DNA of 38,385 nt from Phaeodactylibacter sp. (lineage in GTDB: Bacteria > Bacteroidota > Bacteroidia > Chitinophagales > Saprospiraceae): contig JAGQXQ010000077.1 of assembly GCA_020436535.1 (NCBI GenBank), positions 1-38,385 on the forward strand. Reading direction: 5' to 3'. The notes under the pieces are model-generated. The model did not search any database. It was given only the letters and a program-made list of their open reading frames with translations, and was not told the DNA's origin. Of this stretch, positions 8,122 through 16,145 are shown piece by piece. How positions within the stretch are numbered: position 1 is the first letter of the stretch; each line of letters starts with the position of its first letter. The translations under genes were made by a program, and so were the position numbers.

Positions 8122-9411
8122 CTATAAGAAAATGTGGGCCTGCAGGCGGATCTGGGAGACATCCTGGATGTTCCCGTTTGCATCTAAACCACCTTCCCGA
8201 ACATCATTGCTGATGGTGTGGTATTCCAGCGTTAGCTTGGCGTTGTGGCCGAGAATGAAATAGTTAAGGCCGATATCCAGAGCGCCGGGGTTGTCATTGA
8301 AGCCATCATAACTGGCGGATTGCAGGGCTACATAAGGCATGAATTTTGAATTGGGAAATTTATACCCTACCTGGCCGTAAATCACCGTACCCGTGCCCGC
8401 CCAGCGGCTGACATAATTTTCACCGTAGTTGAAACTAATGAAGGAAGCGTAAGCGTTCAGGCAGTCGTTGCCGGAAAGTGGCATATCCAGAAAGGCATCG
8501 ACTGCGAAGTGGGTGACGCTTTCGTGTTCTCCGGTAGCGTTGTTATACATGCCATTAGGATGGGCGAAGAAGCCGGCGCCAATGCCGAATACCTTCTTGG
8601 CGCCCAGGTAGCTACCCACCTGATAAGGCAGCTTGGTGGATTCCTTATCCCAGAAGTTGTAGCGGAAATAACCTTCGATGATAGTATTTCCCGTAGGATC
8701 ACCATTCTTATCCGGTTGGGAAAAACCGTCATAAGTCAGTGGGCTGCCTTTTGTGCCCCGGTCATTTTGCAGTCCATTCCTTCCCGGATTGTTGATGGCC
8801 AGGCGGTAGTCGAATTGGCCGAGTTGCCCTTTTGCGTAAATGCCTAAATGACGGGCAAACTGATCAGTGACAGCCAGAGAGTGCCATTGTACAAAGGGCC
8901 GCGACTGATCCAGTGTCATGAAATTCAGCGTACTCTGATTGGCCAACCGGGTCAGGCCTTTCCAATAATGCAGGCCGGCGCCGATATAGAGGGCGTCGTC
9001 GTTAGAGACCTTGAACTCCGTCCAGGCATCGTGCAGGAAGAGTTGAGGGGAATCCCCGTTGTTGCCGAGGGAGGTCAGGTTAACGGGAGTCAAGCCGTTC
9101 AATCCAAAGTGGGTCAGGATCAGAAAACGAGGCGAAACCTGGGCAAATGCCAGAAAACGGGAACGGCGGATGCTGGTTGTGAACTGCGTTTTGGCGCCAT
9201 CTACTGAGAGATTGTTACTCGTCAGCCACATCTGGTGCCAGACGATGAAGCGGACGTACTTCTTGCCATCTTCCGATAGCTTCAATGTCAGAGGCTTGTA
9301 GGAATGGTCGACCTCTGGTTTCTCCGCATTCTCCTGAGCTAGTGCCGCCAGGCTAAGGCTGAGGCAAAAAACCAGGAGGGGGAGCAAACGGAGTAAATGT
9401 TTCGTGTCCAT
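8122..9411 (-). CDS. Outer-membrane porin 1 of the acetate island
   Basis: A 429-residue beta-barrel protein with an N-terminal signal peptide ending near ALAQ (residue 26). It has many alternating aromatic strands and a C-terminal strand ending in LQAHIFL, typical of Bacteroidota outer-membrane channels. It is a clear paralog of the product of 9889-11175 (about 60% identical by eye, colinear, sharing SIRRSR, AQVSPRF, FAHPNGMYNN and VSRWAGTG). It lies just upstream of the two-part symporter genes. It therefore probably supplies the outer-membrane route for the same substrate; this is inferred from position. A palindromic element lies 47 bp upstream of the start and closely matches one at the acs promoter. 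No plug or SusD partner is present, so it is not a TonB receptor. Confidence 0.88.
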   Translation of the reverse strand: MDTKHLLRLLPLLVFCLSLSLAALAQENAEKPEVDHSYKPLTLKLSEDGKKYVRFIVWHQMWLTSNNLSVDGAKTQFTTSIRRSRFLAFAQVSPRFLILTHFGLNGLTPVNLTSLGNNGDSPQLFLHDAWTEFKVSNDDALYIGAGLHYWKGLTRLANQSTLNFMTLDQSRPFVQWHSLAVTDQFARHLGIYAKGQLGQFDYRLAINNPGRNGLQNDRGTKGSPLTYDGFSQPDKNGDPTGNTIIEGYFRYNFWDKESTKLPYQVGSYLGAKKVFGIGAGFFAHPNGMYNNATGEHESVTHFAVDAFLDMPLSGNDCLNAYASFISFNYGENYVSRWAGTGTVIYGQVGYKFPNSKFMPYVALQSASYDGFNDNPGALDIGLNYFILGHNAKLTLEYHTISNDVREGGLDANGNIQDVSQIRLQAHIFL

Positions 9412-9457
9412 AAACTGTGTTTTAAGATGAAAGATCAGCTCGAATGCCTGGCTAAAA

Positions 9458-9477
9458 TATATAGTTATCTATATATC
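9458..9477. promoter_or_regulatory. Perfect palindrome upstream of porin 1
   Basis: Perfect 8-bp arms ATATATAG (9458-9465) and CTATATAT (9470-9477) with a TTAT spacer, centred about 56 bp upstream of the porin 1 ATG. Its 16-bp core (9460-9475) matches the acs element at 1888-1903 at 14 of 16 positions. Candidate operator or activator site; the binding protein is unknown. Confidence 0.45.
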
Positions 9478-9888
9478 TACAAGTTTTTTAGTGAAAAACT
9501 TTTCAAGTTGCCAAAATATTATGTTTTTGATTTGGATTTGGAGGTGAATTCACTTTGGCAATTCAGGCTTTTTATAGCGCTTTATTTTGAATTTTAAAAG
9601 GAAAAAACAGGATGGGGGAGAAGTGGAGTGTTAAGTATGCAGGCTTTTATATATTTTAATAGAGGCTCATGAGGCTAAAGTCAGGCCCCGATAGGAAATT
9701 GGCGCCTGACAACACATCTTGGCCGTCAATTTATTTTATCATTCGCTACGCTCGTGTTTCATTGGCGTCAGAGTTATTTCATTCTTACGTACCTGGTAGT
9801 AATTACAAACGCCCAAAGGGATGCCGTGACATCCCTTTGGGCGTTTTACAGGTAACTTGCCCGCCTTTGAGAACTCATTTCATCGACA
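9478..9888. other. Intergenic region between the two porin genes
   Basis: About 480 bp separate the porin genes in total. Beyond the palindrome and the strong hairpin at 9807-9846, the rest is AT-rich (9478-9660), then mixed. No convincing -33/-7 pair, RNA gene or conserved small ORF was seen. The 5' part probably contains the porin 1 promoter. Confidence 0.5.
9807..9846. terminator. Strong bidirectional hairpin terminator after porin 2
   Basis: Perfect 17-bp arms (9807-9823 and 9830-9846) with a 6-nt loop CCGTGA. The stem starts AAACGCCCAAAGGG, so T-runs follow on either strand. It lies 42 bp past the porin 2 stop and insulates porin 1 from it, so porin 1 must have its own promoter. Confidence 0.85.
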
Positions 9889-11175
9889 CTACAGAAAAAC
9901 CTGGGCCTGCAGCCGGACGACTTTTACATCATTAGGGGCGCCGGTTACCGGGTCGCCGCCGCCTTCCCGGGCGTCGTTGAATACGGAGTGGAATTCGAGG
10001 GTGAGCTTGGCGTTGTGGCCGTTGATGAAATAGTTCAGGCCGAAGTCTACCGCCTGGATATCTTCGTCCAACCCTTCGTAGCTGGCGGATTGCAGGGCCA
10101 TATAGGGCATAAAGCGGGATTGGGGCAGCTTGTAGCCCACTTGCCCATAGAATGCCTGGCCGGTGCCTGCCCAGCGGCTGACGAAGTCTTTGCCGTAGTT
10201 GAAATTCATGAACGCCATATACGCATTGAGGCAGTCATCCTGAGTGAGCGGCATGTCCAGATAGATATCGAGGGCGTAGTGGAAGACGTTTTCATGCGTA
10301 CCATTACTGTTGTTATACATGCCGTTGGGATGGGCAAAAAAACCGCTGCCGACGGCCAGCACTTTTTTACCGCCCAGGTAAGTGCCTGTCGCATTAGGGA
10401 TCATGGTGGATTCTTCATCCAGTAAGTTGTAACGGAAGTAGCCTTCCAGCACGGTATTGCCGGTGGGGTTTTCGTTTTTGTCCGGATGATCGAAACCGTT
10501 GTATTCCAGGCCGGTGTCTTTTGTTCCGTAATTTTGCTGCAGGCCGTTCCTGCCAGGGTTGTTGGCGGCCAGGCGGTAATCGAACCGCTTGAACTGCCCC
10601 TTAGCATATACGCCCAGGTGCCGGTTAAACTGGTCGGTTACTCCCGAGGAGTGCCAATGGACAAAAGGCCGGGGCTGGTCCAGGGTCATGAATGTGGTAG
10701 TGCCGTGGCTGGCGAAGCGGGTCAGGCCCCTCCAGTAATGCAGGCCGCCGCCGAGGTACAGAGCGTCGTTATGGGTGATTTTATATTCTGCCCAGGCCTC
10801 GTGCAGGAAGAACTGGGGCGAATCCCCATCGTTGCCGAAAGAAGTAATGTTATTGGGCGTCAGGTTGTTCAGCCCGAAATGAGTCAGGATAAAGAAGCGG
10901 GGAGACACCTGTGCATAAGCCATGACCCTCGAACGGCGAATGCTATGAGTAAGCTGGAGCCTGGAGCCCCCGACAGCCAGGTTGTTGGTTTGCACCCAAT
11001 GCTGATGCCAGAAGAGGAACCGGGCGTATTTACCGCCATCTTCTGATAATTTTATTATTATGGGTTTGTAGGAATGGTCAACTTCGGGTTTTTTTGCCTC
11101 ATCCTGGGCAAAGGACACCGGGTTGGTTCCCAGGTAAAAAACGAAAACCCATAGCAATCGAATAAAGTGTTTCAT
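9889..11175 (-). CDS. Outer-membrane porin 2, paralog of porin 1
   Basis: A 428-residue beta-barrel protein starting MKHFIRLLWVFVFYLG, with a signal peptide ending near SFAQ. I chose the ATG at 11175; a TTG nine bases upstream is in frame but would only add MTH before a normal signal peptide. It aligns end to end with porin 1 at about 60% identity and ends in the same C-terminal strand (LQAQVFL). It has its own upstream region, without the palindrome found at porin 1, and a strong terminator of its own. The two copies may therefore be expressed under different conditions. Substrate unknown; the neighbouring acetate genes suggest small carboxylates. Confidence 0.87.
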   Translation of the reverse strand: MKHFIRLLWVFVFYLGTNPVSFAQDEAKKPEVDHSYKPIIIKLSEDGGKYARFLFWHQHWVQTNNLAVGGSRLQLTHSIRRSRVMAYAQVSPRFFILTHFGLNNLTPNNITSFGNDGDSPQFFLHEAWAEYKITHNDALYLGGGLHYWRGLTRFASHGTTTFMTLDQPRPFVHWHSSGVTDQFNRHLGVYAKGQFKRFDYRLAANNPGRNGLQQNYGTKDTGLEYNGFDHPDKNENPTGNTVLEGYFRYNLLDEESTMIPNATGTYLGGKKVLAVGSGFFAHPNGMYNNSNGTHENVFHYALDIYLDMPLTQDDCLNAYMAFMNFNYGKDFVSRWAGTGQAFYGQVGYKLPQSRFMPYMALQSASYEGLDEDIQAVDFGLNYFINGHNAKLTLEFHSVFNDAREGGGDPVTGAPNDVKVVRLQAQVFL

Positions 11176-11472
11176 GTGTGTCAATTTGTAGTTTGAATAA
11201 AAAAGCCTTCACAGACTTCAGCGGAGAAGGCATGAAGCTATATTGCATCAATAGTTTCCTGTGATGTTTATTTCAAAACCAATGTGATGGATAAACCTTG
11301 GGGGGGGCGCCAGGAAGGCGGGCGAAATGGCCTGAATCAAGCTCTTAAATAGCTATCCTTTGGTTGATGGAAGCGTAGGGTGTTTACGGGAACTGACTGT
11401 TTAGGATGCAATATTTAGGAAAAAAATGGCAATAAATTCAGGAAGGGAAGCCCGGGAAGGGAAAATGAGGTG
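11176..11472. other. Intergenic region upstream of porin 2
   Basis: About 300 bp between porin 2 and the arsR stop (both minus strand). It has a run of eight Gs (about 11300) and the loose symmetry CTATATTGCATCAATAG (11239-11255). No clear promoter consensus or gene was seen; it must hold the porin 2 promoter and possibly the arsR 3' end. Confidence 0.4.
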
Positions 11473-11763
11473 TTAGATTACCTTGATAAGGGTTTTGATG
11501 ATCTCATAATATTCCTCTTTACTCAGAGAATAAAGCGAATTTTTACCATCTCTTTCTACATTTACAACATCTTTATTTTTGAGGATACGCAGGTGGTGGG
11601 AGGCAATGGCTTGTTCGATCTTGAGCTGCTCGTATATACTTGTGACGGTCATTTCCCCATTGTTGTACAACAGGTCGATGATGGCAATTCGGATAGGATG
11701 GGCAATGGCCCTTAACGTTTCCGTGGAATCTTCTAAAAAGTTAGCGTTGAAGTGTGTTTTCAT
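11473..11763 (-). CDS. ArsR-type winged-helix repressor without metal-binding cysteines
   Basis: A 96-residue winged helix-turn-helix protein. It has IAHPIRIAIIDLLYNNG (helix 1-2), the recognition region IEQAIASHHLRILKNKDVV, and the wing NVERDGKNSLYSLS. The start MKTHFNANFL at 11763 is preferred over an in-frame ATG at 11802. It has a purine-rich AGAGAG upstream, and the longer form would translate across the promoter. There are no Cys residues in the DNA-binding helix or tail, so it is not a classical metal sensor; such members often sense redox, small molecules or nothing known. It is divergent from the CBS/DUF294 gene. A 14-bp element in its promoter recurs at acs, making it the best candidate regulator of the island. 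Confidence 0.88.
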   Translation of the reverse strand: MKTHFNANFLEDSTETLRAIAHPIRIAIIDLLYNNGEMTVTSIYEQLKIEQAIASHHLRILKNKDVVNVERDGKNSLYSLSKEEYYEIIKTLIKVI

Positions 11764-11788
11764 TTCTCTCTTACTTAAACATGCCGGA

Positions 11789-11812
11789 ACAAATATAAAC
11801 ATGTATTTTTGT
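11789..11812. promoter_or_regulatory. Divergent promoter/operator of arsR and the CBS-DUF294 gene
   Basis: An imperfect 24-bp inverted repeat with arms ACAAATATAAAC and ATGTATTTTTGT (9 of 12 positions symmetric). It contains two back-to-back perfect -7 boxes: TATATTTG on the minus strand (11797-11790, for arsR, leader about 22 nt) and TATTTTTG on the plus strand (11804-11811, for the CBS gene). A regulator bound here would control both genes. The symmetry could instead simply be the two promoter boxes. No good -33 boxes were found. Confidence 0.45.
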
Positions 11813-11952
11813 AAATATACTTAAAAGCGTGAAGTTATTGATCGGGTGTATTCCGAACTTCCGGATTTTGAGTAGCGGCTTTCAGGCGGGGATGGGGCGG
11901 AAAGCCAATAGTACGGTTCGCTTTCAAAAAGAAACTACCATAACAAATACTT

Positions 11953-13887
11953 ATGGAAAACACCATACCGCGGCGGGTATATGATTTTTTAAAAGAGTTT
12001 CCACCCTTTAATTTACTGGACCGTGATCTGCTGATGCGTATCTCAGAACGGATACTGGTTCAATACCGGCAGTCTGGCGAGATCATCTTTCGGCAGGGAG
12101 ACCCCCCCAATACCCATATCTATATTGTACGGGAAGGGGCGGTGCACCTCCTGTGGGAGAAGGATGGCGAACCAGTTCTGGTGGAGGAGTGCGACGAAGG
12201 AGATGTTTTCGGGATAAGGCCGCTGCTGGCAGAGGAGAATTATGCCCTAACCGCCAAAGTAGTCGAAGAATCGCTCATCTATGCCATTAATGTGGAAGGG
12301 TTTAAGGAAGTGCTGGAAAAAAATCCCAAAGTGGCCTTTTACCTGGCCAGTACGTTTGCTTCCGGCATAGGAGAGAATTACCGCCGGCAGGGCAAGCCCA
12401 TGCTCTTCCTGGATCAGGACAAGATGGCGGATGTTAGTTTTCCTTTGGTGGAGGTACAATCTCTGGAAAAAAGCAAAGACCCGGTCACTTGCTTACCGGA
12501 TACCTTTATCCGGGAGGCTGCTGTGATCATGAGCCAAAGGGAAGTGGGCTCGGTCATTATTGTCGATGAGGCCAGCCATCCGCTGGGCATTGTAACCGAT
12601 AAAGATCTCAGGTCGAAAGTAGCTACCGGCCAGGTTGGGTTGGAAAAGCCGGTGGCCGAGATCATGTCCAGCCCGGTCATTACGGTCGGCCCTCATATTA
12701 CCGTTGCCGACGTGCAGATCGAAATGGTTAAAAACCGGATCAACCACTTGTGCATCACGGAAGACGGGACCTCGGCGAGCCCGGTCATCGGAGTACTCTC
12801 CGAGCATGACCTCATGGTGGTCCAGGGCAACAATCCGGCCTTGCTTATCCGGGAGATTCGCCGTTGCCGAAATGGCAAAGAATTGCGCCATATTCGGGAG
12901 CGGGCGGAAGATCTGATGAAAAAATACATTTATCAGGAAGTGGCTATTGCCTTTATTTCAACAGTGATGTCTGAGGTCAATGACGAACTCATTACCCAGT
13001 CCATCAAGCTTTCTCAGGCTGAAATGGATGAAGAGGGGCGCCAGCGCCCTTCCGCCGGCTTCTGCTGGCTGGCGCTGGGTAGCGAAGGGCGGCAGGAGCA
13101 GTTGCTGCGAACCGACCAGGATAATGCCCTCATCTTTGAAGATGTCCCGGAGGTGGATTATGAGCCGACGAAAAATTATTACCTCCAACTGGCCGAAAAA
13201 GTGACTCGCCTGCTCAACGAAGTTGGCTACGATTTTTGCCCCGGAGATATGATGGCCAGCAACCCCAGTTGGTGCCTTTCCCTGGAGGAGTGGAAAGCGC
13301 AGTTCTCCACCTGGATCTTCGAGCCTAGCCCCAAAGCGGTGATGTACTGTACCATATTCTTCGATTACCGCCCCATTTATGGAATGGAAGAATTGGCGAC
13401 AGCGCTGACGGGCCACATTTTCGAAAATATCGGCGGGCAGGCCATCTTTCTCGGCTTTCTGGCCAAGGATGCCTTGCAAAATCCCCCGCCCTTGACTTTC
13501 TTCCGCAACTTTGTGGTGGAAAACGGTGGGGAACATAAGGACGAGTTCGATATCAAGGCCCGGGCCATGATGCCGCTGGCGGATGCCGCCCGGGTGCTTA
13601 TCCTGGACGCTAAAGTGGGAAAGATCAACAACACTTTCCGCCGGTTTGAAAAGTTGGCGGAACTGGAACCGATTCACAAAGAACTGTACGAACAGGCTGC
13701 CGATGCGTATGAAATCCTGATGCGGTACCGTGCGCTGCAAGGGCTTAAGAATAAGAATTCCGGGCGCTATTTTAAACCTTCGGAATTATCAAAGATGGAA
13801 AGGGTCAATTTGCGGAATTGCTTTCAACCAATTAAGGAGTTGCAGTCTCTGCTGACGCTGCGATACCAACTGGCTTATCTTCGTTAG
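11953..13887 (+). CDS. cNMP-binding/CBS/DUF294 nucleotidyltransferase-like protein
   Basis: A 644-residue soluble protein. Residues 1 to about 135 are a cyclic-nucleotide-binding (CAP-type) beta barrel (IIFRQGDPPNTHIYIVREG). About 160-300 are a pair of CBS domains (REVGSVIIVDE, PLGIVTDKDLR, RINHLCITEDG). About 330-480 are the DUF294 nucleotidyltransferase fold, with GSEGRQEQ (376-383) and the metal pair D388/D390 in RTDQDNA. The rest is the DUF294 C-terminal helical domain. The family resembles the GlnD/uridylyltransferase N-terminus, but its target is not established. It is followed 19 bp later by a DEDDh exonuclease gene; this pair commonly sits beside acs/actP clusters in other bacteria (from memory). 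Probably senses adenylates or cyclic nucleotides to tune acetate metabolism; inference. Confidence 0.9.
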   Translation: MENTIPRRVYDFLKEFPPFNLLDRDLLMRISERILVQYRQSGEIIFRQGDPPNTHIYIVREGAVHLLWEKDGEPVLVEECDEGDVFGIRPLLAEENYALTAKVVEESLIYAINVEGFKEVLEKNPKVAFYLASTFASGIGENYRRQGKPMLFLDQDKMADVSFPLVEVQSLEKSKDPVTCLPDTFIREAAVIMSQREVGSVIIVDEASHPLGIVTDKDLRSKVATGQVGLEKPVAEIMSSPVITVGPHITVADVQIEMVKNRINHLCITEDGTSASPVIGVLSEHDLMVVQGNNPALLIREIRRCRNGKELRHIRERAEDLMKKYIYQEVAIAFISTVMSEVNDELITQSIKLSQAEMDEEGRQRPSAGFCWLALGSEGRQEQLLRTDQDNALIFEDVPEVDYEPTKNYYLQLAEKVTRLLNEVGYDFCPGDMMASNPSWCLSLEEWKAQFSTWIFEPSPKAVMYCTIFFDYRPIYGMEELATALTGHIFENIGGQAIFLGFLAKDALQNPPPLTFFRNFVVENGGEHKDEFDIKARAMMPLADAARVLILDAKVGKINNTFRRFEKLAELEPIHKELYEQAADAYEILMRYRALQGLKNKNSGRYFKPSELSKMERVNLRNCFQPIKELQSLLTLRYQLAYLR

Positions 13888-13906
13888 ATACCAATAATTA
13901 ACCACC

Positions 13907-14599
13907 ATGATCTTCGATTGGGTAGCAAAATTACTGGGGCCTATTCCTGATTATCCGGAATTCTGGAGACAATATCTTGACAGTTTCGATGGAACACTGG
14001 GGAAACGCACTCCCATTGAAGAGATTAACTTCGTCGTTTTTGACACAGAAACAACTGGGCTGGATGCCAGAAAGGACCGCATACTGTCAATTGGAGCCGT
14101 CAAAGTTAAAAACTGGCAGATAGACCTGGGGCAAAGGCTGGATTGTTATGTGCAACAATCTTATACGCCAATAGGCGAAACAATCGAAGTACACGGCATC
14201 CTGCCCGGAGTCAATAATGAAAATAATATCGATGAGATTGAAGCGGTACAGCATTTCGTCGGGTACTGTCACAACAGTGTCCTGGTTGGCCATCATGTGG
14301 CTTTTGACGTTTCCATGGTCAATCAGGTACTAAAGGGAATGATCGGCCAAAGGCTGGCTAACCATCGCCTTGACACGGCCGCCCTGGCTGTCCGGGTATC
14401 CGAGAAAAAGGGGTACGAGCAGCCGGGAACCTACGGGCTGGATACCCTTTGCAGGAAGTATAAAATATCGATGAGTGACCGCCACACTGCCGCTGGAGAT
14501 GCCTTTATCACAGCGGTGCTGCTGATGAAACTCCTGGCGCGGTTGAAAAAAAGAGGGGTTAAAACGCTGGGGGGGCTGTTGCGGAGCCCTTCGTTTTAA
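13907..14599 (+). CDS. DEDDh 3'-5' exonuclease, DNA polymerase III epsilon/PolC type
   Basis: A 230-residue protein with all DEDDh motifs. Exo I is FDTETTGLD (D46, E48), Exo II is HHVAFDVS (D134), and Exo III is HTAAGDAF (H193, D198). About 40 N-terminal residues precede the nuclease core. No helicase or GIY-YIG fusion. It sits 19 bp downstream of the CBS/DUF294 gene and is cotranscribed. It is probably not the replicative proofreading subunit but the member of this family that travels with the DUF294 protein. Whether its substrate is DNA, RNA or a signalling nucleotide is unknown. Confidence 0.9.
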   Translation: MIFDWVAKLLGPIPDYPEFWRQYLDSFDGTLGKRTPIEEINFVVFDTETTGLDARKDRILSIGAVKVKNWQIDLGQRLDCYVQQSYTPIGETIEVHGILPGVNNENNIDEIEAVQHFVGYCHNSVLVGHHVAFDVSMVNQVLKGMIGQRLANHRLDTAALAVRVSEKKGYEQPGTYGLDTLCRKYKISMSDRHTAAGDAFITAVLLMKLLARLKKRGVKTLGGLLRSPSF

Positions 14600-14777
14600 A
14601 AGAATTACAATTTTGATATTCACTTTTTGACCCGGCGCATCGCGGCGTCATTACCTGGGGCAAAGAGTTAACTGAACGGCGATCAAAAAAAGGAGCTGAT
14701 AGAAATACGAAACTTCTGGTCGCTATTGCTCTTTTTTGTAATTTCGCCCGCTCCGGATGGAGACAAAACATTTCAAC

Positions 14778-15590
14778 ATGAAATATACCCAGTTATTTAC
14801 TTTCTTTTTTAGCATGATCCTGGTGTTGGGTTGCCAATCAGGTGGTAAAAGTGCTAGCACCGATTCTGAAACGAATGACGAGCCGGCCGGCCAAGCGCTG
14901 GCCTTCGAACAGCAACAGTTTCACCGTCAATCTGCAGGCTGTGATCAGGATAGCAGCCACTGTGCGGAGGTGGAAGCCAGCTATCCCCGGGCCACGGCCG
15001 GGCCTGAGCAAGCCATTCAGAAAATCAATGACACCATTCATTCCTACCTTAAGCTAAGCCTGGCTGTTTTCGCTCCTTCTACGGAGGATATCCCTGAATC
15101 CCTCGATGTAATTGCAGACACTTTTATGAGTGAGTACGAGGCTGCTATGTCGGAAGAAGACGGCTTTGAAACCTCATGGGGGGTAGACGTGCAAGGGGAG
15201 GTGCTTTTTCAATCGGAACGCTGTGTTTCCGTACAGCTGAGCACATTTTCTTATATAGGAGGAGCACATCCCAATTCATTTGTCTATCTGATCAATTTTG
15301 ACCCTCAAACCGGAGCAGTGCTGAAGCTGCCTGACCTGGTGCGCGATACTACCGGGCTTAAGGAACTGGCGGAAATCGCTTTTCGGGAAACCAGGGAACT
15401 GAGCGCCGATGAAAGTCTCGCCGACGCAGGTTTTTTCTGGGGAAGTCCGTTTACCTGGCCGGAAAATTATGCTTTGACTTCGGAGGGGCTGTATTTCGTT
15501 TACAACCCTTATGAGGTGGCAGCCTACGTGGCAGGCCCTACTGAATTTACCATCAGCAGGGAAAAATTATCCGGGCTTGTGAAGGAATAG
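14778..15590 (+). CDS. DUF3298-type lipoprotein
   Basis: About 270 residues beginning MKYTQLFTFFFSMILVLGC, a lipoprotein signal with Cys in the lipobox LVLGC. An in-frame ATG at 14757 would add seven residues before this signal, and I consider it less likely. The mature part starts with a low-complexity acidic linker. It then has the DUF4163/DUF3298 pattern, including SVQLSTFSYIGGAHPNSF, FDPQTGAVLKLPDLV and GLYFVYNPYEVAAYVAGP, as in RsiV- and PdaC-like extracellular domains. First gene of a three-gene operon with the META lipoprotein (16-bp gap) and the GT39 protein. Exact role unknown. Confidence 0.85.
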   Translation: MKYTQLFTFFFSMILVLGCQSGGKSASTDSETNDEPAGQALAFEQQQFHRQSAGCDQDSSHCAEVEASYPRATAGPEQAIQKINDTIHSYLKLSLAVFAPSTEDIPESLDVIADTFMSEYEAAMSEEDGFETSWGVDVQGEVLFQSERCVSVQLSTFSYIGGAHPNSFVYLINFDPQTGAVLKLPDLVRDTTGLKELAEIAFRETRELSADESLADAGFFWGSPFTWPENYALTSEGLYFVYNPYEVAAYVAGPTEFTISREKLSGLVKE

Positions 15591-15606
15591 TAACAACAAA
15601 TGTAAA

Positions 15607-16137
15607 ATGAGAATTATGAGATACCTATCTGTTTTGTTGGTTTTTTCTCTGATGCTGAACGTTTCCTGCAAGAACGATGCTGGAAGTGGAAAGGAGGAGG
15701 CCACCGCAGCGGCCGCCGCAGATGTAGATAGCTCCGGTATACCCCAAGAGCAGGGCGAGGTGGCCCGGCCGGCTCCACAGGAAGGGGTCCATCAATCCTA
15801 TGATATTGAAGGAAAGCAATGGACGCTCTCAAAATACACCTTCGAAGATCGGCCCGAACGCCCGGTGGAGGATAATCCCATTTTCCTCAACATTCAAGGC
15901 AGCGAACTTACCGGTAATGGAGGTTGTAATGATATCAGGGGGCAGATTGTACTGGGAGAAGATGGCGCCGTTAACATTTCTGGTATCGCCAGTACGAAAA
16001 AGCTGTGCCGCGGATTGATGACACAGGAAAAACGCATTATTCAATTGCTGGAAGGGGCCGAAACCTATAAGGTAAACCTGGTCTTCCTGGAATTGACTGG
16101 GCCGGAAGGGCAGCTCACTTTCCGAAACGACCTTTAA
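15607..16137 (+). CDS. META-domain lipoprotein (HslJ-like)
   Basis: A 176-residue lipoprotein with a signal ending in the lipobox LNVSC (Cys at about residue 21), followed by an Ala/Glu-rich linker. Residues about 70-176 form a META domain: GKQWTLSKYTFE, LTGNGGCNDIRGQI, SGIASTKKLC and a final LELTGPEGQLTFRND. HslJ/META proteins are periplasmic or surface proteins tied to envelope stress, with no known catalytic activity. Two ATGs three codons apart (15607, 15616) are possible. Stop is 8 bp before the next gene. Confidence 0.87.
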   Translation: MRIMRYLSVLLVFSLMLNVSCKNDAGSGKEEATAAAAADVDSSGIPQEQGEVARPAPQEGVHQSYDIEGKQWTLSKYTFEDRPERPVEDNPIFLNIQGSELTGNGGCNDIRGQIVLGEDGAVNISGIASTKKLCRGLMTQEKRIIQLLEGAETYKVNLVFLELTGPEGQLTFRNDL

Positions 16138-16145
16138 CCGCTTTT

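Noticed and set aside
11300-11308. Run of eight Gs as a regulatory or phase-variable tract
   Set aside because: It lies in non-coding DNA with no nearby coding start that it could switch.
12958-13740. Minus-strand open frame of 260 codons
   Set aside because: Antisense to the DUF294 region of the CBS protein, which has conserved motifs in the plus frame.
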